Source: Tolypocladium sp. Sup5 PDA-1 (lineage: Eukaryota; Ascomycota; Sordariomycetes; Hypocreales; Ophiocordycipitaceae). From it: a DNA stretch of 64,000 nt. The stretch spans positions 521,315 through 585,314 of the forward strand of contig JPHH03000017.1 of the NCBI GenBank assembly GCA_000750105.3. Direction: 5' to 3'. A program made the position numbers and the translations under genes. Shown one piece after another: positions 21,729-32,727 of the stretch. Position 1 is the stretch's first letter, and every line of letters starts with the position of its first letter. Below the pieces are notes generated by a model. The model ran no database searches. It was not told the DNA's origin and worked only from the letters and a program-made list of their open reading frames with translations.

Positions 21729-23787
21729 ATGGGGCGACAGAAAGAGGGCAAAAGGGCCGAAGACGGCCGCAATACAACAATTGCTGTCGATGGCAAAGTG
21801 TACTCCCGACCATGCGCCCACCTGCCCCTCAGAACGCCATACTGCGTTCTGTGTCGGTTTCCCGTCCTCCTCGGGGAGAGGGTCGCTGCCGGTAAGTGTC
21901 CACCTCGAAATATCTGTTCATCGCGATTGCTGGCCTTTCTGATCGGAAATCTAGTTGTTGGCCAATGGGAAAACGAAACATACTCGGGCTACACACTGAG
22001 CTTTCCTCTACCCGGTGTGGACCGCAAGTTTACACACGAGACGGTGTACGAGAGACACCTCACCAGCCTTTGGCGTCTCTGCCGCTGCTATATCGGTGAT
22101 GACGACGCCTTTCTGTATCACACCGACTGCTACCATCTCATTGCACGGCATCGATACCGCCTCAGCCTCAAGGACATCTGGACCATCGGGGTGTGGACTC
22201 AGGGGCTGGCGCGGACAGCGTTCCAAGCGTGCCCGCAGCGATACCCAACACTGGCGCGGCACAAATATGCCATTTCCAAGCTATCATGGCTGAGCCTCTT
22301 GGAAAAGCTTCCACAGGAGTTGCGGGATCTGATCTCTGAGATGTGTCGCGACTCGCCGGTGTGGCGGTTCGCCTCGGCGCTTAGTCGCATGCAAGCGCTC
22401 GAGCCTTTGCTTGATCCCAAGGTCAAGACGGTTCGCTGTTCCCTTGACTACCTCCTGTCCTGGAGCCGCTTTCGGGGTCCGGACTATGGAAGGGGCTCGT
22501 TTGGCAGCATTAGGCTTTGGCTGGATGGCTTGGGCGTCAGAGAATTGGATCGTGTGCCTAGCAAAGCTAGCATCACATGGGGAACCAGCCGCCAAGGTCC
22601 CGATTTTCGATATGCCATTCTACATGTTGACTCTATGCCGAAATCACTAGTCGAAGTCAAGGTATATGCACCCGCTCCGATTCTTTCTACGCAACTGCTC
22701 ATGTCCAATCGCAGGGCCCATTCTTGAGATCCTTCGCCGCAACAGCCATGACACGACGTACCACAGGCGCCGTGAAAGTATGGGACATACCATGCCCTCC
22801 AGTGGCACAGGCCACTTGGTTTCCGAATCGCTCCTTCGCGTCTCGCATCCTCTGCATTGATGTACGTGGCCTGACAGGCCTCACTGTCTTTTGTTCCAAG
22901 GGCAACATCTACTCGATGCATCCTCACTACACCCTTGACTTTGAGCCCGCGCCTTTCCCATCTCAGAGCAACCTACACCCTTCCGAACGTCGCAAGCTTA
23001 CTCCTATGCATCTCGCCCTGGCCAATGATGAAACGGTAAATCAGATATGGATTCGCTACCGCCTGGACCGACGGGGTTGCGAGGTGATCAACGAGGCTCT
23101 GGCTGTACTGCCCCCCGTTCCAAGAGCGTTGATTCCTGGGAAACTTGCTAACGTACTTTCTAGATCACTACCACTGCGGGTCGGTTCCAACTCTTCGGGC
23201 ATTACATCAGTCCGGCCGTCCCACCGCCCAGCCAAAGCGTGCGGTTTCGACAGATTGGCTATGCGCCGATAACTCATCTACTGTACACGGACATGGACTT
23301 TCAGGAGCCATGCTTAGTGTTTGGAGCCGCCACAAGTTCACCAGTCACGCCACATGATAGCGTCCCCAACATTCTATCTAAATGCCGTGGCTGGTCAATA
23401 GCAGACCACTTTGGCTACTCTTCGATTGCATCACTCCGAAACGTCAAGCAACTCAAACTCTTCCACCGCACGGTTTCTGGAGCTACCGAGCGGCTCTGCA
23501 TGGGAATGCTCCTTTGGTTCGAGGGTGGAAGAATGTCAGCGCTGGGTGTGTGCTACAGCGGACCCAATGTTGAGGAGGAAGTTGTTCAAGGCCCCCACGG
23601 GCTTTACTTCCGACTGGACCACAAGGTCGGGGGCGTGGAGGTCAGGTGCGCATCGTTTTCTGGACTAATAGAGCCAGACCTCGAGGATAGGCACAGCTGG
23701 GATGGGATTCCCATGCGGGGCGAGATCCGGTGGTGGTTTAACGATCATGGGACACATTGGATCAGCCACAGCCCCTACGAGCATTGA
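21729..23787 (+). CDS. Fungal hypothetical protein with CxxC/HxxCxH cluster and F-box-like segment
   Basis: About 620 residues from four exons: 21729-21891, 21955-22661, 22715-23083 and 23164-23787. Intron 3's donor is the least certain; a GTACTG at 23105 is an alternative. The N-terminus has C39-x2-C42 and, about 70 residues on, H110-x2-C113-x-H115, a spacing that could bind zinc. At about 170-195 LEKLPQELRDLISEMCRDSP resembles an F-box core. The C-terminal half is beta-rich and ends with a Trp-rich strand (GEIRWWFNDHGTHWI). I recall multicopy, uncharacterised families of this layout in Fusarium, Colletotrichum and other Sordariomycetes, but cannot verify it here. If the F-box is real, the protein would recruit targets to an SCF ubiquitin ligase; this is inference. 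No signal peptide or membrane span is seen. Confidence 0.7.
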
Positions 23788-24041
23788 ATTCCAAAAAGAA
23801 GCGAAGATCTGGCGCTTATCTCGGAGTCGACATTGAAGAATATGGGTCATGAAGCATTTTGCAACATGCCTCGGTGATAGACACTTGGATAGCGTCAGGC
23901 ATCATGGAACCTGGTGTTTTGCGTGACCATACAGACAAACTGCTGTTCACGCTTTGTAAGGCAGCGAAAAGGAGATTAATTGGAAGAAGAGTTCACAAAT
24001 ACAAGGATACCAGGGTTGAGAACCATTAGGCCTGCCACCTC

Positions 24042-24671
24042 TCAAGCGCTACTGCGCTTGGCCTCCCGCTTCATATGATCCGACACGATGCCGCCCCCAA
24101 AGTCAGACCTATGCACAGTCCGGAACCCAAACCGCTCATACAACGCCTTGCTCTCAGGGCTCGCGTTCACGTACGCCGCCCAGCCCTCGCGGTCCGCCTC
24201 GTTGACGCCGAAGCGCATGAGCTCGCTGGCCACGACGATCCTGGATAGGAACCACACGGGTTGGTCCTTGGTGGCTCGCGTCATGGCGTCGTAGTTGGCC
24301 TGGAAGAAGCGCGCCGCAAAGGCCGGGTCGCCGCCGGCCGGGTACATGTCCTCAGTGAAGACGGGCGGCGGGGCCGGCTTGGTGTCCGGGGCCGGGATCG
24401 GACGACGGACCCAGCGGGCCCATCCTTTGATCGAGGGCTTGGACGAGGCCGCCGCGCTGGCCGTAGCCGCTTCCTCGGCGACAATGATGTGCGACGTCGG
24501 GTCGGCGAGGTTCTTCTGGATCCAGGCGACTAGCTCCCGCTGGCATTCCGGGTTCGACGGCGGGAAGCAGCGGTTGTGGAACAGGCTGTCCTGGAAGGCG
24601 TTGTTCAGGACGGCCACCATGGCGGTAGTGTCCTCGGCCAGGGCGGGGCGGAGGCGTATAAGGGGGGTCAT
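24042..24671 (-). CDS. GNAT-family protein lacking the acetyl-CoA-binding loop
   Basis: A single-exon gene for 209 residues. The N-terminus (IRLRPALAEDTTAMVAVLNN) and C-terminus (NASPESKALYERFGFRTVHR) are those of a GNAT N-acetyltransferase similar to many fungal small-molecule acetyltransferases. Motif A is broken. The strand WFLSRIVV (140-147) runs straight into ASELMRFGVN, so the expected turn with Q/R-x-x-G-x-G/A, roughly 8-10 residues, is absent. No splice signals could supply it, because the DNA is contiguous there. The fold may survive, but binding of acetyl-CoA is doubtful. It could be a pseudoenzyme, a recent in-frame deletion allele or an assembly artefact. The central segment (70-105) is a Pro/Ala-rich insertion. 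Confidence 0.75.
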   Translation of the reverse strand: MTPLIRLRPALAEDTTAMVAVLNNAFQDSLFHNRCFPPSNPECQRELVAWIQKNLADPTSHIIVAEEAATASAAASSKPSIKGWARWVRRPIPAPDTKPAPPPVFTEDMYPAGGDPAFAARFFQANYDAMTRATKDQPVWFLSRIVVASELMRFGVNEADREGWAAYVNASPESKALYERFGFRTVHRSDFGGGIVSDHMKREAKRSSA

Positions 24672-25470
24672 GGCGACGAATCTATATGCCTACCGGGAGA
24701 TTTGTATTGGTAATGTATCTTATGATGTGAAAAGAGGATGCAGGTCGAAGTGTTGTTTGCAACTTTGAAGCTATCGCGGGAGTCGATGAGTCAGGCCGGC
24801 CGAGGAGCGCCAGCAGCTTTGCTATATTAATGGGAGACAAATAAGGTGTGGCGTAAGTCCTCAATGGTAACTGGTCAATCCGACCTGTCTGTCTCCTTCC
24901 GCGAGGGCTTCATGACGACATGCGTTGCGTAATGGCGATGACCATCGTGGTGTTGAAGGAAGGAGTCCCCCCAAGTGAAGCCCCCCGCACGGGCCCCCGG
25001 ACGGCCCCCGGAGGAAAAAAAAAAGAGCCCGCCGCAGGACATAAAAAGGGGCCCGCCGCAGGGTAGAATAATGTATGTATGTGCGTGTGTGTGTATTATA
25101 TATATAGTGTATGTGTGTGGTGATAACTTCATTTGGTCCTCGGAAGTAGATATATAGTTAATCCGAGGGAGCAGGCAGCTTTGCTGTACCGTGTGCCAGG
25201 GTGTGGACCGGCATCGGTTTTATTGTTTGTGTATGAAGTATTTAATTTCTAACAACCATGCAAATTAAACATCTTAAACCAACCCGACTCTATGCCCTAC
25301 ATGTATACTGACCATGTACTTGGCCTGGCCCGACTGAGCGGAGGTTGTCTTCCAAGAACGCCATGCTACCCTTGTATGAGGTATAAAACCACCATCTCTC
25401 AATCTCTATGCGCCCCCTCCTTATACACTTTCTTCTCTTTTCTAGCAAAACTCGTCTCTTCTAAGCTATG
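24672..25470. other. Intergenic with low-complexity block
   Basis: Contains the simple-sequence block at 24966-25121. The remainder is AT-richer, with no gene. A downstream pyrimidine-rich stretch (25380-25460) precedes the transporter's stop codon on the opposite strand. Confidence 0.45.
24966..25121. repeat. Compound low-complexity block (C/G-rich, poly-A, TG/TA)
   Basis: In order: C/G-rich runs to about 25011, a run of 10 A (25015-25024), two copies of gcccgccgcagg (25027-25038 and 25051-25062) and a TG/TA microsatellite (about 25071-25121). Confidence 0.8.
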
Positions 25471-27084
25471 CTATACTTTGACCATCTTGAAGCCGACCTG
25501 GGTATATCGTGCAACCACAAAGATGAAGGAACCAGTCAGCATCGTGAAGCCGCAGAATAGCTGCAGGCCCAGGAATTTGCCATTCTGAGCCGAAACGATG
25601 GCGCCGCCGATGGGGCTACCGGTAAGGGCGCCAAACGACTGGATGGCAAAGGCCGTCCCGACGCTGGTGCCGATCTGGCGAATATCGACAATCTGTGCGA
25701 TCAGGGTAGGGCCGAGAGAGATGAAGCCTCCAGAAGAGAAGCCGAAGATGATCATGAAGACGAGGATACCGGCGGTATCATTGACGGGCACCCACACCGC
25801 GAGGCAGAAGAGCGCGGAGATGAAGGTGATGACAATCATGACGTTGTAGCGCCCGAACTTGTCGGCGATGATTCCGGGGATGATACGGCCAAAGATGCTG
25901 CATAGAAATTTCAGTGAGGGTCTCGAAACGTGGAAGAGAATTCAAAGCTTAGGGCTATGCCTTACCTCACAGCATTCAGGATAGGAAGCAGATACGGAAT
26001 CAGAGTCGGGGACGTCCCGGCGGCCTCGGCCTGCAGCAGGACGTAGTTGAACGGCAGGAACATGCCCCACATGAAGAAGAACAGGCCGGCGATGGTGACG
26101 GCCATGCGGAGATCCTTCAAGGCATCGACGTATTCCATGAACCTGAACGGCCGCGGACGCGGGGGCAGCCGCGACTTGACGGTCAGGCAGGAAAAGGTGA
26201 GGAGCACGAGGAACATGAAGGCCATGGTGCGCATCATCCAGGGGAATCCGATGCTATCAATGAGCTTGGTCATCATGATGGGAAGGACGACGCCGCCGAG
26301 CGAGGAGCCCGACACCATGATGCCAAAGGCGGCGGCGCGGCGCTTGGAGAACCAGCTAACGAGCGAGGACATGCAGCAGGTGAAGACGGCGCTCGAGCCC
26401 AGGGAGGCCACGATGGACTGCGCGAGGAAAAACTGGTAGTACTGGCTGGACAGGGACGCCATCATGAGGCCGAAGACGTAGGTGATTGTGCCGGCCCAGA
26501 GGATCCACCGGGGGCCGTAGTTGTCAAAGATGCGTCCAAACTAGATGGCCAGAGGTCAGCCGGTCAACCTTTGATGCACGGTACCTTGGGGGTATCGAAG
26601 ACCAAAGGGTGGGAAAACCACATACTATCGTGCCGCAAAAGACCATCATAAAGACCTGGACCGAGGGGATCCAGCTGACAGTCGAGCTGTCGTACGCGCT
26701 CAGGGGCCCGTTGACGTAGTAGTGCTCAAATACGCCGATGCAGTTGACCAGACCAAAGGTGCAGAAGAGGGCGGACCATCCGCCCAGGACGACGAGCCAC
26801 GCCTGGGCGCCGCCATCGGGGAAGTCACCGGCGCCGGGAGGCCCCGCCGCGGCCGGGGGGCCGGCCTTGGCAGCCGGTTCCGGCCCCTGCTCCAGGTCCG
26901 TGGCGGCGGCGATGTCGCGCCCCGAGTAGGCCTGGTCGGCGTCCGTCTTGGAGCAGTTCGAGGGGACGAGCTCGAGGGAGTTGTGGGCGGTGGTGTCGTT
27001 GGCGGAGTGGTACGGGCGACCGGCGGCGGCCGGGGTCTTTTCTTTCATGGCGACGGAGGAGAGGGAGATGTTCGAGCCCGGCAT
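25471..27084 (-). CDS. Major facilitator transporter, monocarboxylate (MCT) type
   Basis: About 486 residues from three exons: 27084-26626, 26540-25966 and 25897-25471. The introns are 85 and 68 nt, and joins give FCGTIFGRIFDNYGPRW and LNAVRSIFGRIIPGII. A cytosolic head of about 85 residues, rich in Ala/Pro/Gly, precedes the first span (AWLVVLGGWSALFCTFGLVN). Some 12 hydrophobic spans follow. The MCT hallmark FGRIFDNYGPRW comes after the second, and a charged loop (KSRLPPRPRPFRF) separates the halves. Fungal MCT-like proteins such as Mch5 carry riboflavin or small acids at the plasma or vacuolar membrane. The substrate cannot be told here. No secondary-metabolite genes adjoin it. Confidence 0.9.
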
Positions 27085-28831
27085 GGCGACCGTCTAGATT
27101 CCTTCTCAGGCACCGTGGGAGGAGAGGCGGTCTTATATCTGCAAGACGGCAAGGCAGGGACGACTCGGTATAAGTGGTCCTCAACGGTGCCGCGGTGCCG
27201 ATTTGCTGCTGAACCTGGTTTGCTGGGATTCGCTAGTCTGGCACTAGCCTGGCATGCTGAGAAGCTTGCTACAAGGCTTATTTGACAGCGTTTTCGGCCG
27301 TATATGTCGACAATAATTTCGAGTTGGTGGTTTGGTGCAGTTGCAGTTTTGACTTGGAACAGCCTCGATTCGCCAACAAAGAGGAACCCGCTCAGTATTC
27401 ATCAACAATTCCCGCATATCTTTCAACTACAAAACGTCGGACAGCACCGGCCATGGATACTGACCAGACGGCCTGACGCCTTGACCACCAGAATAGCCTC
27501 CACGGGCCATCGCGCGGAGAGTCCAACAGCCAAATCTCACTGCTCCTCGGTCTCCGAACCCTGGACTTAAGGCCGGGCCGTTGGCCCCCCCCCCCAGTCA
27601 GTGTTGATCCCCGGAGTGGAGCGCTGGGATTGGCTCGGGGTTGGGGTCGGAGCTGGATTCAGACGCGACCGTCTGCTGTTCTGGTGCCGTCTCATGGTAA
27701 ACAGGGCGAGGAGGGCAAGCAGGGCATGCTAGCGCAGGCACTCCGCGGACTTGAGAGTTGGCTAGAGCGTCAACTCTGTCTGTGCTGTTGGTGAGGAGCC
27801 CAGCCCAGATTGTGGACACGGGGGGTTCGAATGGGGAACTGGGACTGAGGAAGTCGGCGAAAAGGGTTTCTCACGAGAACCGGGCCCGCTGAACTTGCAA
27901 TTTGTCCCATTTGAGTGGTGGTTTTATTCGTTGCAGTGAGGGCGACTCCATGATGAATCAATGACATTGATTCATGCCAGCAAATGGACCCGTCTTGCAA
28001 CTCGCTGCTTCTACGAGCAAGGTACGAATACCAGTATCTATCCAGCCTCAAAAGTTGGCCTTGCAAATATGTAGTGCTGGACATGCATGCATGCATCTCG
28101 CCGCAATTAGTAACTACAAGGCCCGTACGTCCGTACTCCGTACTCAAACTCTTGTCCCAGATCCTACCCGCCGCGACAGGTCACAGTTCCAGATGCAGCG
28201 CCTCGCGCATCAACCCATTGCAGCAAGCCTTAACCCCGGCGCTGATCCCGGCGCTGATCCCGGCGCCGTGCCCCATCTTCGCGCTCAACTGTGGGCGCGA
28301 GCTCCGACCCCAGTTGTTGCCCACACCCAGCTCCCCTCTGTTAACTCCGTTCGGCTCCTCTCCCAGACTCCCATGGCAGATCTGAACTGCGCGGAGTCGC
28401 GCAGAGGACTTCGAAACGTCAAAACTGACAAATTGACAAGGGACGAAACCCACAGGTTGGAATACGTACCCCGGCGTGACTAACACACTGATCGGCTCTC
28501 GGAGCAGCAGAGGACGTGCAGCGTTGGATCTCGTCACTTGCGGCTTGCTTATTGTTTGACGCATCACCAGGATGAATGAGCACGCAAGCAAGCAAGCATC
28601 CAGCAGCTGACAAACCAATCCAACGGCTCGGGGACATTTGGCCCTGGCGAGAACCCGTCCATTCTCGGCCGGACACGGGCCTTTGGGCTGCATCATTTCA
28701 GCCTCTCGGTATTTTGGCTTCGGTGTTTTGCATCTCCATTCAGCACGGCGACTCGGCCGTAAATATGGATACAGACAAACATGGAAATAAGCTTGATCGG
28801 CTTTTAGCGGCGTACATGTAGTGACCGCAAT
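27085..28831. other. Intergenic, transporter promoter to aim24 3' flank
   Basis: 1.7 kb without a supported gene. It holds an 11-C run (27585-27595), a TACTCCGTA copy (28134) and a 12-bp tandem repeat (28235-28268). A ttcgaat heptamer near 27827 resembles a tRNA T-loop, but no cloverleaf forms around it. Confidence 0.4.
28235..28268. repeat. 12-bp tandem repeat, about 2.8 copies
   Basis: Two full copies of cccggcgctgat and a third partial copy (cccggcgccg), intergenic. Confidence 0.8.
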
Positions 28832-30123
28832 CTATCGCACAAACTCCTTCAAGTCCTTGGCATCCTCAAACGTCACCTTGCCGTCTCTCCTCACCGACGC
28901 CACGTGCACTGCACTAGGGGTTTGCTCGACGGTCGTCGCAGCGCCCTCCGTGCCCCCTTGCCCCCTCTCCTGGCCAGGCGCCTCCAGGGCCTTGGGCAGG
29001 GCGCCGGCCGGCGAGTCCGCAATCTCATTGACCTGCTCGCTGGACAGCGCATCCGCAATGCGCACGCCGCGACTCGACATGAGGATCGTGGCCGGGCCCT
29101 TGAACTGCAGAAACAGGCGGTCGCCCCAGATTGTGCGCCGCGTCATGGTCCTCAGGCCGAAGAGCGTGCGGGCCAGGAACTTGTACGTGTCCGTCTTGCG
29201 CATGTTCTTCATGAACTCGGTGTCGGGGATCCAGGACGTCAGCGACGGCACCTGGAGCCGGAGGCTAGAGCTCTTGAAGCGGAACGGCTGCGGCGGGGTT
29301 CTCGACACAGAGTAGGCCACGACGCTCCCGGGATGGGCGACGAATTCCTCGCCCTCTGACAGCGTGAGCTGGTATATCTGGCCCGGCGCAGACAGGGCCG
29401 CCAGCCCACGGCCAGTCAAATGCGTGCTGCCCCAGTGCGCCAGCGACAGGCTCCTCTGGATGCGCGACGACAGCGATAGTGTGTGTCCCGTCCAGGCCAG
29501 CAGCGCGTTGCGTTGCGCGACCATCCAGTCCGTCGTCCCGTCGAGATGTAGAACCGTAAAGGTTGTCGTCGGCGACTTGGTCGAGATGAGGGCCGTAATC
29601 GGCGTCGTAGCGGATATTCGCTGGTATAGGAAGGGAACGCCGAAGAGTGCTCGTGTCAGCGGGTTCAGCAACGACAATGTCGATTGCGCCTGCGATCCGG
29701 ATCTGTCAGCTCGTTTCCCCCTCCGTGAAGCTCTCCTCCTAGATTGTCTGCCTTACATTGTCCGGCTTTCCCGCCACGGCAACGAGCGTACCCCTCCGCG
29801 TGTAGAGCTTCTGAGACGCTGAGAGCGTGACGGAGAGGAGCGAGTACGGCGAGCCGAGGACTTCGAACCGGGCATCTGCGCACATAAAACTGTCAGCCGC
29901 GGGCGTCTCCATGCGCATCTCCTCGCGGGCGTAGTTCATCCATACCAGCCATGTCCCTCGTCGTCTCAATGGGAGCTCCAAAGGCATCCCCGCCAACCCG
30001 GGGGGCGTCGGTGCTGGGCGCGGCGCTGATCTGGATGGCTCTGCATTGCCGACAGACGTACGACGCCGGCTGCTGGAGCCGCAGGCGCCGGGCGGTCCTC
30101 AGCAGTGGCGACGGGCCTCGCAT
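28832..30123 (-). CDS. aim24: Mitochondrial protein Aim24
   Basis: About 382 residues from three exons: 30123-29946, 29875-29757 and 29689-28832. The introns are 70 and 67 nt. Joins read TTRDMADARFEVLGSPYSLL and AGKPDNAQSTLSLLNPLTRA. The N-terminus (MRGPSPLLRTARRLRLQQPA) is Arg-rich and acid-free, fitting a mitochondrial presequence. The body is the DUF124/AIM24 beta-sandwich: SASQKLYTRRGTLVAVAG, a middle FTVLHLDGTTDWMVAQRNAL and WGDRLFLQFKGPATILMSSR. Yeast Aim24 sits in the inner membrane and supports the MICOS complex, respiratory chain and cristae shape; the same role is inferred. The C-terminal 60 residues are a disordered extension. It is transcribed divergently from the kinesin gene. 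Confidence 0.88.
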
Positions 30124-30520
30124 CGTGCTGCTTCTGCTACTGAATCTGAGCCCTCGCGAGCTTGCTCTTGTCGTGCGGCCGTTTTCGAGGCGGGCGGCAG
30201 GCTGACGTCGTGGAATCGGCCAAGGAAGTGCGCCAGGCTCGGCTCGCTGGCGGCTTTTTCCGGCCCGTTGCGAGGCCGTTGCTGGGACAACGGCGCCAAG
30301 CTCGCTCGCTTGCTGGGCTCCCGGACCAACCATCCACGATCCGCGACCCTTGCAGGGTTATACGGTTGAACCTGCTATTACCTGCCGAGCACAGATGCAT
30401 CGATATTAGCAGCATCATTCATTTTCGACGTCGGAGGATTTGCGTGTAGGCGGTGCATTGACCGTTTCTTTTGTCGTTGCGTCGCGTCGTTCGTTGGATT
30501 CCTTTCAATTGAGTTTCGCC
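30124..30520. promoter_or_regulatory. 397-bp shared intergenic promoter region, aim24 / kinesin
   Basis: Two conserved genes are transcribed away from this interval, so both promoters must lie here unless 5' UTR introns extend them. No strong TATA box is seen. Confidence 0.5.
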
Positions 30521-32727
30521 ATGTCGGTCCGCGTCGTCGCCAGGATCCGCCCGCTTCTGGAAAAGGAGCTCGACAAGGACATCATCGTCCGCCCCGACAG
30601 CGCGGAGCCGGGCAAGCCCAACACCATTGTCAAGATCCCGAACCCCAAGAATGAGGCCGAGGAGTTCTCGTTTGCCTTCAATGGCGTGTACGAGCGGTCG
30701 ACGTCGCAGGAGACGTTGTTTACTTCCGAAGGTGCGCATTTGCTCGACCGCGACGACGCGTCTGGCAACGCCGCGCCAATTGCTAACATCACGCAGTGCA
30801 ACCGCACCTCAAGTCGCTGTTCCAGGGGTACGATGTCACCATCTTCGCGTACGGCGTCACCGGTACGGGCAAGACGCACACGATGCGGGGAGGGCTCAAG
30901 CTCGCTGACCGAGGGGTGATTCCCCGGCTGCTGAGCGGCGTCTTCCGCAGGGGCAAGAAGATTACAAAGGACACGGAAGGCAACACGACTGTGCGAGTCA
31001 CCCTGTCATACTATGAAATCTACAACGACAAGGTCTTTGACCTCCTGGAGCCCATCGAGAAGCGAACGCCATCTGGTCTGCCGCTCCGAGCCGAGGCCAA
31101 TGGCAGGACGGTCGTCTGCGGCTTGTCAGAACGCGCGTGCGAGGATCTCAAGGACTTTGAAAAGATGTACATCGAGGCAAACAACAACCGTATCACGGCT
31201 GCCACCAAGCTCAACGCTCACAGCAGCCGCAGTCACGCGATTCTACGCGTCAAGCTGACGCAGACAACGGGCGACACGATTCGGGAGAGCACAGCTTCCG
31301 CCATTGACCTTGCCGGCTCCGAAGACAATCGGCGGACGGACAATGGCAAGGAGCGACTGGTGGAGTCGGCGGCCATCAACAAGAGCCTGTTTGTCCTCAG
31401 CCAGTGCATCGACGCCATCTCTCGGGGAGACAAGCGGATACCGTACCGCGAATCGAAGATGACGCGCATCCTGTCGCTGGGCCAGAACAACGGCATCACG
31501 GTCATGATTCTGAACCTGGCGCCGCTGCGGAGCTACCACCTGGATACCCTCAGCAGCTTAAACGTCAGCTCCCGGGCAAAGCGAATCGAGGTCCGCGAGA
31601 TTGAGAACGAGGTCGTCTTCAAGCAAGTCCCTAGGACGAACTCTGCGTCCGGAGCCGGCGTCGCGCGACAGCCGTTGCGGCCGCTGGCTAATGCACACAA
31701 CGTCCACAACGGCAACATTGCTGCCAAGGCCGCCGACGCGAACAAGCCGGTCAAAGCCTTCAGCGTGTACACAGACAAGGCGAAACCGTCGGCCATAGCA
31801 CGTCCTACGGTCAGCGCGAGTCTCGTTCCACGCCGAAGCTCCCATAAGCGCCCCTCTGAGCACGAAGTCATCCCGAGACCGACCAAAGTTGCACGACCCG
31901 CCGAGGAAGAGTCCGCCACGGTGTCGGCAGCCCAGATCGAGGCCATGGTCGAGAAGAAGGTCAGTGAGATCTTGGCAGCGAGGACCGCGGCCGAAAAGGC
32001 GGCTGCTCCACCGCAGGTGTCGGTCCAACCCGACCTCAGCGATGCCGTACAAAGACGCCTTGAGGCACTAGAGCGACGGATCGACAACGAGGACTGGCGA
32101 GAAGACTCCAAGTCGGACGGGCTCAGGTACCTGCTGGCGGCCAGGCAGCACAAGGAGAGAGGTGACGACGTCGCCGCACTCAAGGCGTACGAGATGGCGC
32201 TGCCGTTCTTCCCAGGCCAGGCCAAGTTGTTGGGCAAGATTGAGCGTCTGCGATCACGCTTGGGTGTTTCAGGAGGCGTTCGTGCAGAGTACCAAAGCCC
32301 ACCAAAGTCGGAAAGGAAGAGGAGGCGACGAGTCATCGTCGACGAGGATTGCGATTACCATGATGCTGCCGAGGCAGACGTGGAGGAGGAACCATTCACC
32401 GATGCCGTCAAGGGCAGGTCCAGGAAGGCCAAGGCCAAGCCCACCACCACCAAGCTGGTGATCCCAGCCGACGATGCCGCACCCCGTCCAGCGTCCCCGC
32501 GCACAAGACAGCTCCTCGACGTCGTCAACACGCGAGATCTGTCGCAGATCCGCGGCCTGATAGGCTTCGGGCCGAAGAGAGCACGTGACCTGGTCGACTA
32601 CCTGGAGCTGGCGGCGACAGAGACCGACGACGGCGGACGCATTGACAGTCTCGCGCAGCTGCGGGCTCTGCCTGGCATGGGCGGGCGAACAGTAGAGCGG
32701 GCGTACGAGGGTCTGCTGGCGGCGTAG
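30521..32727 (+). CDS. Kinesin-10 (Kid/KIF22-like) with C-terminal helix-hairpin-helix
   Basis: About 713 residues from two exons: 30521-30731 and 30797-32727. The 65-nt intron has CTAAC and ACGCAG. The motor domain starts at once (MSVRVVARIRPLLEKELDKD). P-loop GVTGTGKT is at 90-97, switch I is NAHSSRSHAIL and switch II is DLAGSED. The motor ends near RAKRIEVREIENEV, followed by a short linker rather than a long coiled coil. A basic, disordered middle (YQSPPKSERKRRRR) leads to two helix-hairpin-helix motifs (LLDVVNTRDLSQIRGLIGFG and LAQLRALPGMGGRTVERAY). Motor plus HhH is the layout of chromokinesin Kid, which moves chromosome arms by binding DNA. Yeasts lack this class, so its presence points to a filamentous fungus. 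Nuclear/spindle location is inferred. Confidence 0.9.

Noticed and set aside
27815..27850. tRNA T-loop-like ttcgaat
   Set aside because: Stems do not pair and no acceptor, D or anticodon arms can be drawn around it.
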